From Amyloporia xantha (taxonomy: Eukaryota > Basidiomycota > Agaricomycetes > Polyporales > Adustoporiaceae), in NCBI GenBank assembly GCA_036971615.1, contig JAYKKR010000015.1, positions 744,001 to 808,000 of the forward strand: a DNA stretch of 64,000 nt. The letters run 5' to 3'. The notes beneath the pieces are model-generated. The model was not told the origin of the DNA. It made no database searches and worked only from the letters and a program-made list of their open reading frames with translations. Position numbers and translations under genes: made by a program. Shown here piece by piece: positions 34,918 to 45,880 of this stretch. Positions within the stretch are counted from its first letter, which is position 1. Each line of letters opens with the position of its first letter.

Positions 34918-35940
34918 TCACTTTGCCTTTTGATGCAGAGCGAAAACCCTGCTCATACTCTCTGCAATGAACGTATCAACAGTGCTTTCTGGAAGCAGTC
35001 CTAGAATCCATTGTATCGCTGCATGCGGTGCATAGGGCGCATACGCCTTCCGCCCACACCCAATACGTGCCACAAGCGCTTTCGCAAAGGTGGCTACAGT
35101 CGGAGATCCCAATGTTTCGTCACACGGCTGACTGCTCGTCTGCACCTGCCCCACGGAGAGATATGCGAACTGCACGCCTGTGGGTGCCCCCCAGACCCGC
35201 TCGTCGTGGTCGAGCCCTCGTGAGAGCGCGTAAAGGAATGCCTTTGAGGCGGCGTAAACGGACAGGCGAGGCGGGGATATATCAGCTGCTTGGGACCCGA
35301 CAAACTGCACCATGACCCATGACCGGGCCTTCGATGTCTGATAGGCGGAGTTGTGGGAGCAGAGCGCGCGTGAGGAGGAGTGGGAAGAAATCGTTCCAAG
35401 TAATAACGTTAATGAGATCCGTTTCGGACAAGCCGTCGATTTTGAGGCGTTTTGTTGGTTATTTAAATCTGCAGGACAACGAACAGAGACATACGTTTCT
35501 CGATTGAAAGGGGAGCCGCCCACGTCGTGGCTCACAATCGTGATGTTAAGATCTTTGAAAGGCTTTACCAGTTGGGCGAAGTCGTGCCCGGACGCGGCGG
35601 CGTCTGCGATGAAGTAACGAATATCGCGGGAGCCTCGGGCGCGGGGTTGTTCTGCAACTTGTCTAACTTTCTCCTCGTTACGACCGTGCAGCACGAGATT
35701 GAAACCCCTTGCCATAGAGTTCCTGCGCGACAGCTTTGCCAATGCCGTCTGAGGCACCAGTCACAAGCGCATACGCGGGACGTCCATGGAGATAGTTGTG
35801 CACAGTTGTTGACCTGAGGTAATATAGCCAGATGAAAGAGCCAAACCGGTATATCTGAGGAATAACAAGGAGGAAACCAGCAATCGTGATAATTCCTGTG
35901 ATGCTGATTATCGCGTTGACGCTGTTTGAAAGCCACTAGG
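34918..35940 (-). pseudogene. Ketoreductase-like SDR (very-long-chain 3-oxoacyl-CoA reductase/17-beta-HSD12-like), frameshifted
   Basis: The minus strand encodes a hydrophobic N-terminus (SVNAIISITGIITIAGFLLV), then HGRPAYALVTGASDGIGKAV with the TGxxxGxG motif. One extra base in the run at about 35702-35710 shifts the frame before NLVLHGRNEEKVRQ. Later DGLSETDLINVITWNDFFPL is followed by a tandem 7-bp repeat (GGTCATG twice, near 35311-35325) that shifts the frame again into QFVGSQAADISPPRLSVYAA. YAASK keeps the YxxxK catalytic pair. The stop is at 34918. Motif order and the membrane anchor match Let767/KAR-like SDRs of fatty-acid elongation. Two frame breaks and a doubtful intron at 35460-35510 make this a pseudogene unless they are sequence errors. 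The 5' end near 35940 is uncertain. Confidence 0.68.
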
Positions 35941-36292
35941 GCGAGAATCAAGAGAACTATGAGCGCGTCGAGTGTGTCGTCCTTTGAAATATACTCGTGA
36001 CTGAGAAGTTTGAAGTTTTCCGCGCAGAGTAGAGCAAAGTGCGGGCGCCCAAAGCCGAGATGTAGAATTGAACAACCGGATCTATTGATTGGATCATATT
36101 GGTTCAGATCTCGTGCAAGGACAATAAGCCATGGACACGGTCTTGTGAGATCAATGACATCCTGCAGAGAGCCACCCGGGAGGACTTCCTTCTTCAGCAT
36201 CAGAAACATCTGCTTGCTTGACTCGAGAATGAGAATGGCGTGCTCCTGGCGCGGACGCCTGACGGAAGAAACTGGCATCTATAGGAGTCAAG

Positions 36293-37466
36293 TTAACACA
36301 TGCAACGCGTGATTATACCTACGATCGTCCAAGAAAAGGGTAGTCGGGTATAAGAACGTGCCTGTGTTACATCGAGACCCTCGTCTTCACTCTTGACATG
36401 GTGGTCCGAACGAACAGCAGTATTTCCAGGAGCTTTCACCCTTGACGAAGAATCACTATCTCGATTGACGGTGCCTCGGTCGTTGACCTCCAGCCGGTGA
36501 CGTTTGTTCGGTGCATCTTGGGGTCTGCTTGAAGATGGGTTTGCGCGTTTCGTTGCCTTCGCGCTTGTAGACTCAACATCTTGACTACGTAATATAGACT
36601 TCGGAGCCAATGGCGCAATATCTTGTGCTTGCAGCAAAGCTATAAATACACAAGAGATTTATTACTCGCATTGTACTATTGACCCGAAACGGTGACTGAC
36701 CGAGCGGCCGATGATGAAACTTGAATATGACGAATGGCTTGGACACTGGATCTAGCCGCTTGGTTTTCGCCAATGATCTGACTGCAGATTTCTTTTCTCT
36801 GCTACCAAGGCTAATACAACGTCAACGCCTGTTCCATAGTAAAGAGACCAGGCTTACGAGATGCAATGCGAGCCGGCTTTCTTAGCCCTTTCATGAACAG
36901 GACCGAGCTCAGGGAGTGACGTCACGGATTCTTTGTATTCCAGAGGCATGAATTTCTCGATTGTGACCCGCCAAAGGCGTAGTTCGATTAATCCTGGGCC
37001 ATCACCGGAGTTGACCACGGCGATTGTCGTCATCTATGCGTTTTCAGGGGATGTCAGTGTCCACCGCTATTACTATCTTTGAGGACGGGATAAAAATACC
37101 AGTGGTAAGTATATCTGTGAATACGAAAGGCCGCATCTCATCAGGCGATATTTGAATGCCCGGTATACAGTATACATTTCCCGAGTGCAGCACGTTGCAG
37201 CTCACAAGATGGCCATTCATAAGAACGCCCATCGTTACGGCCGAGTCCATTTTGTTGCACGCCTTCAGTTCGAGCTTCTGGAATATGGGGTCACTATATG
37301 CACAAAACGTGCTGCTGAAGGCAACAAAACGTCAGTAGCTCCTGACCTTTCCCGCTTCACTGGGTATAAAGCAGCTAGTAGTGGATGCATCTTCCAAATT
37401 TGTTGCATACTCCGTAAGTTCCTCGCCTTCAGAGACGATAGTTATCTCGATATTCCGGAGGTTCAT
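36293..37466 (-). pseudogene. DUF7918-type protein, probably disrupted
   Basis: The minus strand shows the ordered blocks of the agaricomycete DUF7918 family. From ATG at 37466: MNLRNIEITIVSEGEELTEY with TSCFIPSEAGK. Then AYSDPIFQKLELK, VTMGVLMNGHLVSCNVLHSG and MRPFVFTDILTT. Then GPGLIELRLWRVTIEKF, LPELGPVHERAKKAGSHCIS, and VSKPFVIFKFHHRPL followed by LLQAQDIAPLAPKS. The first gap (37315-37346) is only 32 nt and out of phase. The step between DILTT and the RLWRV block also changes frame near 37035. The later introns (near 36830 and 36660) splice cleanly. The C-terminus is Ser/Lys-rich and could end at 36293 or splice further. The family's function is unknown to me. I judge it likely decayed, though unusual introns could also explain the frames. 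Confidence 0.55.
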
Positions 37467-38266
37467 GATGCTGAGAGTAGTTGTGGCTAAGTAGTTGTGG
37501 TAGGAAATCAAACTCGTAGAGACAGACGCGAGCCTGCCAAATATGGATTGTTGACTCTCAGCACTCGATGATCGATCCCTGCTGCAGTGATTCAGGTCGA
37601 TACCATTGCAAGTACTTACTGTCGTATTGCCTTGCAGATTCGATTGGTATTTTGACTACAGCAGTCCATTCAATGACTTATACCGCTTTAGCCTCAACGT
37701 CCCTATGAGAAGATTTTACTAGGCCTGAGAGCAATAGCAGTGCTTCAAGCTTCAGTCTCCACGTCTTCAAGTTTCGAACAGGGAGTAAGTAGCAGAACTA
37801 GGAATACAAACGGGATGGTAAGCAAAATCTCTGCTAGCAATATCCCAAGCGCTTTTCTGAGCGCTCTGGACTCGCTGTGTCAGCACTTCAGAAAGATTTC
37901 CATGTTTTTGATGACAAAGTACGGGATCGGCGACAGTCGAAAGGGCGAGAGTGTCGGTGAGGGTTTCATAAGCCATTTGCTTCCTCTTTCATCCCCGAGC
38001 CATCGTTCACAAGGAGCTGTGCATTTCCAATTACAGGTATCAAGCGCCGGTTGTTTCTCCTCGGAGGCCTCATTGTCCGCGCGACAATGTGCGAGCTGAT
38101 TCATCATCTGGAACATCAGTTGCTTCTAGCTTGCCGCTGGTCTGCATGAGTAATCGACAGTCGTGTAGTCTTTACGTGGAGCCTACGGTATAAAGCGCGA
38201 GCATACATTCCAGACGGTCTATCAATACAGCCCATCCCCTAAATTCTACACCAGCAACGCTACAGC
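37467..38266. other. Promoter-side region of the first GST gene
   Basis: No confident gene. A minus-strand frame at 37880-38116 has a Cys-rich piece (LDTCNWKCTAPCERWLGDER) but no partner exons. The 3' end holds the GST promoter. Confidence 0.35.
38189..38194 (+). promoter_or_regulatory. TATA box of the first GST gene
   Basis: TATAAA at 38189-38194, 73 bp before the GST start codon, a typical fungal core-promoter spacing. Confidence 0.5.
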
Positions 38267-39251
38267 ATGTCTCACGGAAAGCAATTTACTCTCTACTCCG
38301 CTGTCAGTGGTCCGAACGGCTGGTCAGTAGGGTATCACCCACTACGCTAATTTTATGGTCGTACCGACATATGGTCTTAATTCTGACAGGAAGGATGCCT
38401 TTGTTTTGGAAGAGTTGGGTTTGTCTTATGAGACAATCTACCTCAGTCTCGAAAACGGCGAGGTAAAGTCTCCTGAACACACCAAGTACAATCCTAATGG
38501 TCGCATTCCGACCTTGATCGACCATGGGAATGACGACTTTGTTGTTTGGTCTGTCTCACCTACTATGCTCTCATCTACCTCGACTCTGAAGGACGAACCT
38601 TTCGCACTCAGGGAATCTAACGCCATTTTGGTCTACCTCGTTGACAAGTACGATACGACTCACAAGATTTCTGTTGCCGACTTCGAAGATAAAATTGTCC
38701 AGCTTCAGTGGCTATTCTTTCAGGCTTCCGGTCAAGGGTTAGTACGAAGCACGTGTGATTAATTTCTCTGACTGAAAGTACTCTCATCTACAGCCCTTAT
38801 TTTGGCCAAGCCGGCTGGTTCAAGTTCCGTCACCCTGAGAAAATACCTAGTGCCATCGAGCGATACCAGAAAGAAATAATCCGTGTATTTGGCGTCCTTG
38901 AGGGTGTCTTGTCAAAGCAGGCATGGCTCGTAGGTGGCAAATGCACGATCGCCGACCTCTCGTTCATTCCGTGAGTGCTGAAGTCGCTTACTCGTGTTAA
39001 TCGTCTCAGAGCGATCTGACCCGATCATCATTATTGCAGCTTTAATAATGCAGCTATTACAAGACTTCTTCAAGACTACGACGGGTTTGATTTTGAGAGG
39101 GACTTCCCTACGGTATATAAGTGAGTCTCCGTGGCGTATGAGCGCTATAGATAACTAATTGAATGTGTGCAGGTGGCACAACACCATGCTCGCCAGGGAG
39201 TCGGTCAGCAAGGTGCTGGCTCTGAAAGAGTCGCTGCAGTCGTCGACGTGA
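38267..39251 (+). CDS. Glutathione S-transferase, Ure2p-like (225 aa), copy 1
   Basis: Six exons (38267-38322, 38390-38548, 38612-38737, 38794-38970, 39040-39120, 39173-39251) give 678 nt. The protein starts MSHGKQFTLYSAVSGPNGWK. The N-terminal thioredoxin-like domain has LEELGLSYETIYLSL, the conserved NPNGRIPTLIDHGNDDF cis-Pro region and ESNAILVYLVDKYD (the GSH gamma-glutamyl-binding Glu-Ser). The C-terminal helical domain has LQWLFFQASGQGPYFGQAGW, EGVLSKQAWLVGGKCTIADL and RDFPTVYKWHNTML. This is the Ure2p/GTT-type class expanded in wood-decay fungi, with roles in detoxifying wood extractives and in peroxide stress. The exact substrate is unknown. The second copy lies 490 bp downstream with identical exon lengths except the last. 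Confidence 0.92.
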
Positions 39252-39741
39252 CATGAGTCCTTACGCAGCCTCGGTGAACAAGGCTGAGTCTATATGAGTG
39301 TACATTCTGATTTCTGTTGAAATGCAAGTCCTTGCAAATCGAGGCTGCTGATACTTGGTATATTTATAGAAAATAGTTCTGTTGCGTTTGGCACTTCGGA
39401 TCTTGCCTTACGAGATGAAACAGCGCAGCAGAAGAACCCTGCATATATAAATGCAAGAGTGTATCGAATATATTATTAGAACGAGACTTGTTCTTCTATG
39501 GACGATTGTGAGACGTCTTTAGTGATGCTGCGTACTTTAGATTCTGGAAGCTCCCTCCTCGCTTGCTGACTGTTCACATCTGTGGATTAGCAATCAACGT
39601 CGATTACTCACCTACTTAGCCTTGATGCTGCACGCCCTGATCTCACGACCAAGAAATTGAATATAGGTAGGGGAACAGCGTAGTTGTGATGTATTCCCTA
39701 CGGAACCTCATAAGAAGCCCGCAACACGACACATCGGTCCC
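39252..39741. other. Spacer between the two GST genes
   Basis: 3' flank of copy 1 and promoter of copy 2. No gene is seen. Confidence 0.4.
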
Positions 39742-40707
39742 ATGTCTCATGGAAAGCAATTTACGCTCTTCTCCCATGTAACCGGACCCAACGGCTGGTC
39801 AATGACCATTATTTGATCGCCACCACTGGTCTGACGTTACCGCCATACCCACAGGAAAGTCGCGCTTGTGCTGGAAGAGCTAGGCTTGACATACGAGACG
39901 GTGTACTTTGACTTCGGGAAGGACGAGCAGAAGTCCCCGGAGCACATCAAGTATAATCCAAATGGCCGTATTCCTACTCTTGTAGATCATGGGAACGATG
40001 ATTTCGCCGTCTGGTATGTGGCCTATATTTCAAGAATTTGTGACATTCTGTGCAACTCTCAATTACTTGAAGGGAATCCAATGCTATTCTGATTTACTTG
40101 GTCGAAAAATACGACGGAGCCCGCGAGATCTCTGCCATAGACGCGAATGAGAAAATTGTTCAATTACAATGGCTCTTCTTCCAGGCCTCATATCAAGAGT
40201 GAGCGGGCAGCCTAAACATGCGTTGGCTAATGATTGACTGACCCCCTGTAGCGCATACTTCAAACAGGCTAGCTGGTTCCGTTGGCGACACCCTGAGCGG
40301 ATCCCAAGCGCTATCGAGAGATACCAGAAGGAGTCGATGCGCATTCTAGGTGTCCTCGAGAACGTCCTCTCGCAGCAGGAATGGCTTGTTGGCAACAAAT
40401 GCACCATTGCAGATCTTTCTTTTATCCCGTGAGACTCAATTACGCCGCACGTTCATACCAGCTTATGCTGACAGATATGTTGTCAATGCCAGGTGGAACA
40501 TCGTGGCAGTTACAGAGTTTCTTGCAGACTACAATGGATTCAATTTCAAAAGGGACTTCCCTGCAGTATGCAAGTGAGTACCCACATTGCGAGTTGCTCG
40601 CATAGAGCCAAAGAACCATAACCGTTTCGTCTAGATGGCACGATACCATGTTGGATATGGGATCGATCCGCAAGACGCTTGCTATCAAACAGTCTCTGAT
40701 GGCATAG
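39742..40707 (+). CDS. Glutathione S-transferase, Ure2p-like (223 aa), copy 2
   Basis: Six exons (39742-39797, 39855-40013, 40073-40198, 40252-40428, 40493-40573, 40635-40707) with the same phases and lengths as copy 1 apart from the last exon. Key blocks are LEELGLTYETVYFDFGKDEQ, NPNGRIPTLVDHGNDDFAVW, ESNAILIYLVEKYDGAREIS, IVQLQWLFFQASYQDAYFKQ, LVGNKCTIADLSFIPWN and KWHDTMLDMGSIRKTLA. The GSH-site residues seen in copy 1 (cis-Pro region and ES pair) are kept, so the gene looks functional. It clearly arose by tandem duplication and has since diverged in protein and intron sequence. Confidence 0.92.
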
Positions 40708-41527
40708 CTGGGAGGAAAGTAGACCATTCTATCCATTTAACAATAGCAGGCCTGTCACACTTACGAAGTGACCAATTTCGTAATAATCTGCTTTTGGAGG
40801 ACAGTCGCGTTATATAAACACTTGCAAGCTATAGAGTCGCACATTCTGTTTGATTAACAGTCAGAAACAGCCGTGCCATTAGAATCCAATGAACAACCCG
40901 CGACACGCACCAAGTAGGTTATGTGACTGTCGGACATCACCGGTCGTCCAGCATCGGTTTCGCGCTGCAGCACTTTACAATTAGTGTCTGATTGAGAAAT
41001 TCCTGCTTGTACTCAATCGGTAAAGTACGCTGTTGTCTTCGAATAGCTGTCGAACATCTGTCAGTTTGACTCGGAGCAAAAAATAAGAATGCGGTGATAG
41101 AAGCGTAGCACTGCTGTCGTAGTACAATAGACAAGTCCCTTGGAAACGTGGGACGTTCGAGATGAGTGTCAACTTCAAGGTACCATATGGACCCACACGA
41201 ACAAATAAGTCATCAACTATTGCCCGTTTAATCCAATCTTCTTGTCTTGAGTAGGCAGTGGACCTTGTTTGACCACGCAATACGGTATTATATTCACCTC
41301 GCTGTTTTGGTCGTCTTGTTCTATCCACGGTTTCCATCTGTCCAATGGGCGGTTATGGACAATGTGCCGCTACATATGTGCCTCGCTCCCAAGATGTTTT
41401 TAACTCACCTTCTCCGTCGGAGTCGAACTCGCCCCTCTGCCATACTCGCTGGAGATGAACGCAGAACAACCCACCTCGCAGACGACAGAGTTTTACGGTT
41501 CATCCCTGATCCCAGCATTACAGCCCA
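40708..41527. other. Intergenic region without supported genes
   Basis: AT-rich sequence. The minus-strand frame at 40981-41337 and plus frame at 41247-41531 show no domain. The 3' end is the probable promoter and leader of the WW-like gene. Confidence 0.35.
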
Positions 41528-44070
41528 ATGATGAGCTCGTCCGATATTATGCTATCGTCCATGCTAATTCCCTACCGACGGCCCCGCCTTCCAGAGGAAA
41601 GACCCTGTCCTGACCTTCCTGCTGACCGCGCACAGGCCTCACCAGGTTTCAGATTCATGTTGGCTCCCGCGAGACCTTCGCCAACCCCAGCTCCCTCAAG
41701 TGATGACATAGGCGATAGGTTGATGTCTGTCGGCTTGACTCCTGAACGGCCCGGATCCACCAACACGTACTCTGGCTGGTCATCCTCATCGACGACTTAC
41801 AGAGATCCACGAGGGTCGAATGGGTACCCAAGCGAAGCAAGTAGCTATGTTGGTCAACCATCTACCCGAAATGCAGCAGGCAGTCAGCCCTCTGCCGGTC
41901 CGTCTAGGCTTCCCGCAGTGAACCCACCGCCCGTCCAGCGGAGCGTAAGCAGTCCCACTGCGAATGCTGGAAGTGGTATGACTTCCTCGACATTATCTCC
42001 ATCTACAGTTGGGATAAACGGTATTGGAGCAGCTGGTCTTCCCTCGGTAATGGTGCAGCCACCATCCCCTGGATTATCGACTGCGATCGCGGAATGCCTA
42101 GACGACGAATTGATTGTCGTACGCCGCACCGGTGGGACGCCCAGAATATCTCTGGGTGATGCAGACGAGTAAGCTCAGCCGTTTAAAATGCCTCTGGTTC
42201 AGGTACTGAATCGAGCACATTAGACTCGACTTGATCGGCTGGACCGAACTTGTGCACTTGGATGGCAGCATCTACTACTGGCACAAGGAGTACGCCATCC
42301 TCACGACAGATGACATTCTCTCGCCCGGTCTTCCTAGGGTGATTCTGGCGGCGGTCGAAGGCCTGAAACGACGCCTGACCACCGGACGCGCGGCACGGCA
42401 GAACCTGCTAACCGGCAACGAGCACATTGTCGTAAGGGGCATCGGGAGCGATGAGGGTCCCGAGATGTTCTTCCTGGATTATAAACGCGGGTGGTATTTG
42501 GAGCCTGTCTGGCGCGACAGGACAGGGTCGACGTCGTCTCGGCCGGTCCCCAATCACTCTGTCGAACTGGTGTACGAGGAGAAGACAGAGCGTTACTGGA
42601 AGGAGATCGAGGCATTCCCGATGCATTTAGAGGAACTACCTAGTGGAGCTGAAGCGGATTTCCTCGGTGCCCTTGCCTTTGGTGCTAGTGGTGCGTAGGT
42701 CGACCATGTTGGCGAATGCATATTTTGATGCGATTGACAGAACGGATCCTCGAATGGAACGAAACGCCATTCCCGTTCAACGAGCACCAGGCGGAGCGTC
42801 TCCTTCAAGTATACATGGATCTGAGGGGTGCGCTGCTATCACTGTCTTCGTTCTGCTGCATTACTGAATCCAGACGAAGAGGCTGCGCTCAGAAGGCATA
42901 AAGTTGTACCTGCTCAAGCATGGCACATCGCACGAGTCATGTCCCGAATCGAGGCGAGCCGAAAGGAGCACAAGCATGGAACGCGAGACTATATGTTGTA
43001 TAGGGCTGTGGCGATTGACCCACCGACTTGGCAAGTAAAGTTGGCGGATGTGATTTTAGCATTCGTGCTGCTGGGAGTGCAGCGGATGTATCGCATCCGG
43101 TTGCAGAGCGCACGGGTGAAAGGTGTGGTCCATGCGCCTGGGCTTCGCGAATTGTTTGAGAACTTCCTCGATGAGTGGTCTGGTGCGTGTTCTCTCGTTG
43201 GTGATGTCTCCACCTTGCTGACGAGATGGATCTCGTGTAGATTCTAACCTTTTGGTAAGTCCATTTATCGGAAAATATTGATCGTATTGCTGACCTTCTT
43301 CCGCTCGTTTTAAGGCCACTGTCTTTGTCGGGTAAGCATTCCCGAGTTTTTGGTGACTTGCGTCTGACCTAGCGGAATCTAGGGCGGATATCGGATTCCT
43401 TGCGGTTTCTGTGAGTATTATTATTAGATGGCCCTCAGACCAACTAAATTGAGCAAACCACCTAGAATGTTGATGGCCTTCAAAGAACCGCGCTGCTAGC
43501 CTCGTCTGTATTTTCAGTAATGAGCGTTGTTTCAGGTGTCCACCATATCTGGCAACACCGAACCAAGGTCGACGCGAGCCCCGAGGAAGCTGTACGTAGT
43601 CCCATCGCAGTAATGTGCTTGGATCTGATTTGTTGCAGAGCCACTACCTGACGCATGCACATGGTCTTGGAGACCCAATGGACCTCTCCGTGGTCGCGTG
43701 TTTCCTCGCGATCCCCGTTGCGTCACTCCTGTGGTCTATTATCACGTTCGGCGTCGCGCTAGGAGCCTTCTGCATCCAAAATACAGACACGAGAGGCGAG
43801 ATCCTCCTCGCGGTTGCATTGGGTCTCCTCGGCACGCTCAGCATTGCCACACTTCTGTTCTTCTGGCATATCTGGAATGGACCGCGGAGGGAGGAGATCT
43901 CCGAGGAGGACCCGGAGGAAAGGGATACCAGGGGATGGAAGGCGGCCTTTTCGCGACAGGTGAAAGAGATAAAGGAGATTGTTTTGGGGAAGAAACTGTT
44001 GGAGAAAATGCCGGAGTACAAGTACACAGGGCGTACGAAAAGGATGAGAAGGGACGAGGAGAGCAGGTAA
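41528..44070 (+). CDS. WW-like domain multi-pass membrane protein of an agaricomycete-specific type (706 aa)
   Basis: Nine exons (41528-42168, 42224-42690, 42741-42827, 42874-43182, 43241-43254, 43315-43331, 43383-43410, 43466-43591, 43639-44070) sum to 2121 nt in one frame. The first 210 residues are Ser/Pro-rich. A WW-like motif follows (GWTELVHLDGSIYYWHKEY), then a region with EMFFLDYKRGWYLEPVW and YWKEIEAFPMHLEELP. The second half has about five hydrophobic segments, including ADVILAFVLLGVQRMY, LLASSVFSVMSVVSGVHHIW, VVACFLAIPVASLLWSIITF and EILLAVALGLLGTLSIATLL. The C-terminus is charged. This layout is familiar from uncharacterised agaricomycete membrane proteins. The function is unknown. 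Three very short exons (14, 17 and 28 nt) encode one transmembrane segment. Confidence 0.8.
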
Positions 44071-45880
44071 TCTAGTTGTCGGGGGATAATACGGACTTTA
44101 CTTTTAATGTTTTTGTAGCAAAGCCTACAGGTTTATCGGATATGGAAGGATGGAGAGAACAGATCCATGCTACGATCATGGCCTTGGAGTCGTAGACTTG
44201 AGAGTTGCGACGCGTCTCGACGCGTCACTGAAGTAGGTACGATCACGTGGTTCAGACTGCGCCCGCGAATATTTGTCGCGCGACGCTGCGGCACGCCTCG
44301 TCGCTCGGTTTTGTCGTACAGTCTACTCTCCACTTATTCTGTCGCTGCTCATGGCCATTTCTTCTGGATGCCTCCGGGTGTGTGCTCTGGGGAGTCATAC
44401 TTGCGTGTGGAAAATTTAGAACGGGCGATAGCCACTCACAAAGGACACGGAGCGCGACTTGCCAGTGGCGGTGCTAGTAGTGTTGCATATGATAGTGCGT
44501 GCTACCTCTTCCTACTACTCCGAATAGCACTTGGAATATTGGATCTTGGAGTGTTTGTGCTAAGAATAGCAGCGAAAGAATCGCTGTTTACGATCCTGCG
44601 TCGTCGCAATTGCACAGACGGCCCGTGCTCGAGCTCATCGTCTTCCATCGCCTGGGTGCAATACTATAGTGTTTGTCATTTTGACTCCCAAAGCTGTCCA
44701 TTCCTGTATATCTTTCTGCCCTGTGCAAGTGAATGGTGCTGGCCGGCTCCCTCCCGTTTGGGCTTGCAAGGGAGAAGAGTCTTTCATGTGGCTCTCGTGT
44801 GTCCGCTTTCTTATTGCATCGCTTCTGTCCCAATTCTCGGGCTCTATGGTAGATAGCGCAACGAAGGGTTTAGCGATGAGCTCACGCAAAAGCATCTCAC
44901 GAGACAGGTGGCCGATTTATATCGCTTGGGACGCATCCTCAATAAACCCACAAAGAATCATGCTGATTGTGACAATGAGTCCCAATGGCCTGCACAAATC
45001 GAGGTATCTCAGTTGATCCTCGCGATAACATGCATCTGCCAGGCCCGATTATCCCATTTGTACTATTGCGAGATGGCGGCGCGAAACGAAGATTTTCGCG
45101 CAGCTTCTCTGCAATAATGCACGATTTAATCTGTCAAAAAAGGAGGAGAATAATTTCCTTGTTGACTTCTGCAGTGCTTCTTGTTTCAAAAGTTGCAGCT
45201 ACATCCGAGTCGGCGTACTTCCGTTCCTTATTAATTAGTTTCCATTTGACGTCCGAAATTTATTTATGTGACGCCATACATTTCTCCGATGCAAATTGGA
45301 TTACAAAACTCACCTTCAGTGTTCACCAGCACCAACCACTCGCGACGAGTCAAGATTTACGTCCTCGAGGCTCGCAGTGGTCGCGGTGGCAGGAATGTCT
45401 GCGCTATTAGATCCCCGATCGCGTGATCGAGGAGGTAGATAACCACGTGCGCTATGTTACATAGCTCTCTTGTCGCCGAATAACTTGTCCCATTTCTTCG
45501 TCGACTCTGATCCTCCAAAATTCTCTGGAACGAACCTCTAGACGCCACAGAATGTCTGATCGGCGATTGGGCGGGTGCCTGGTGAGCGCCGTGCATTTCT
45601 CCGTTGGGAGTTCGACATCGGCTGTCTTCGACGAACGTGCATCTGCGCCCACGCCGGCCGCCTTCCATTCAGTCTTCGCCGCCATGATTCCCACCCGTTT
45701 TCTCGCAGCCTCCTCCCCGGCATGTCGAAACCCTCCTCCCCGCATGACAGACCCCCGCATGGCCTCCCCTTCCCCGTCCACACGTCTCGTACACCGCCAA
45801 CTTATAAAGGCGGGCTCGATGCGCGCATTGGTATCAACCTGGCCAGCGCCGCTCCTGGTCCTCGTTTTATCAGACATAAG
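44071..45880. other. Intergenic region, phytase promoter at its end
   Basis: A plus-strand frame of 229 codons (44167-44856) shows no domain and no splice chain, and is not called. The final 300 bp resemble the sequence upstream of the second phytase (shared CTTCGACGAACGTGC), showing that the promoter was duplicated along with the gene. Confidence 0.35.
45803..45808 (+). promoter_or_regulatory. Probable TATA box of phytase copy 1
   Basis: TATAAA, followed by GG, 78 bp before the start at 45881. The same TATAAAGG word stands 72 bp before the start of copy 2. If translation began at the earlier in-frame ATG (45722), this word would instead be coding. Confidence 0.45.

Noticed and set aside
35951..36278. 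Minus-strand frame MPVSSVRRPRQEHAIL onward, considered as an N-terminal part of the SDR
   Set aside because: It is in a different frame from the SDR N-terminus and has no SDR feature. It could equally be the spliced C-terminus of the DUF7918 gene, so it is not called.
44167..44856. 229-codon plus-strand frame after the WW-like gene
   Set aside because: No recognisable motif, no consistent codon pattern and no splice partners. Treated as chance, though a fast-evolving gene cannot be excluded.
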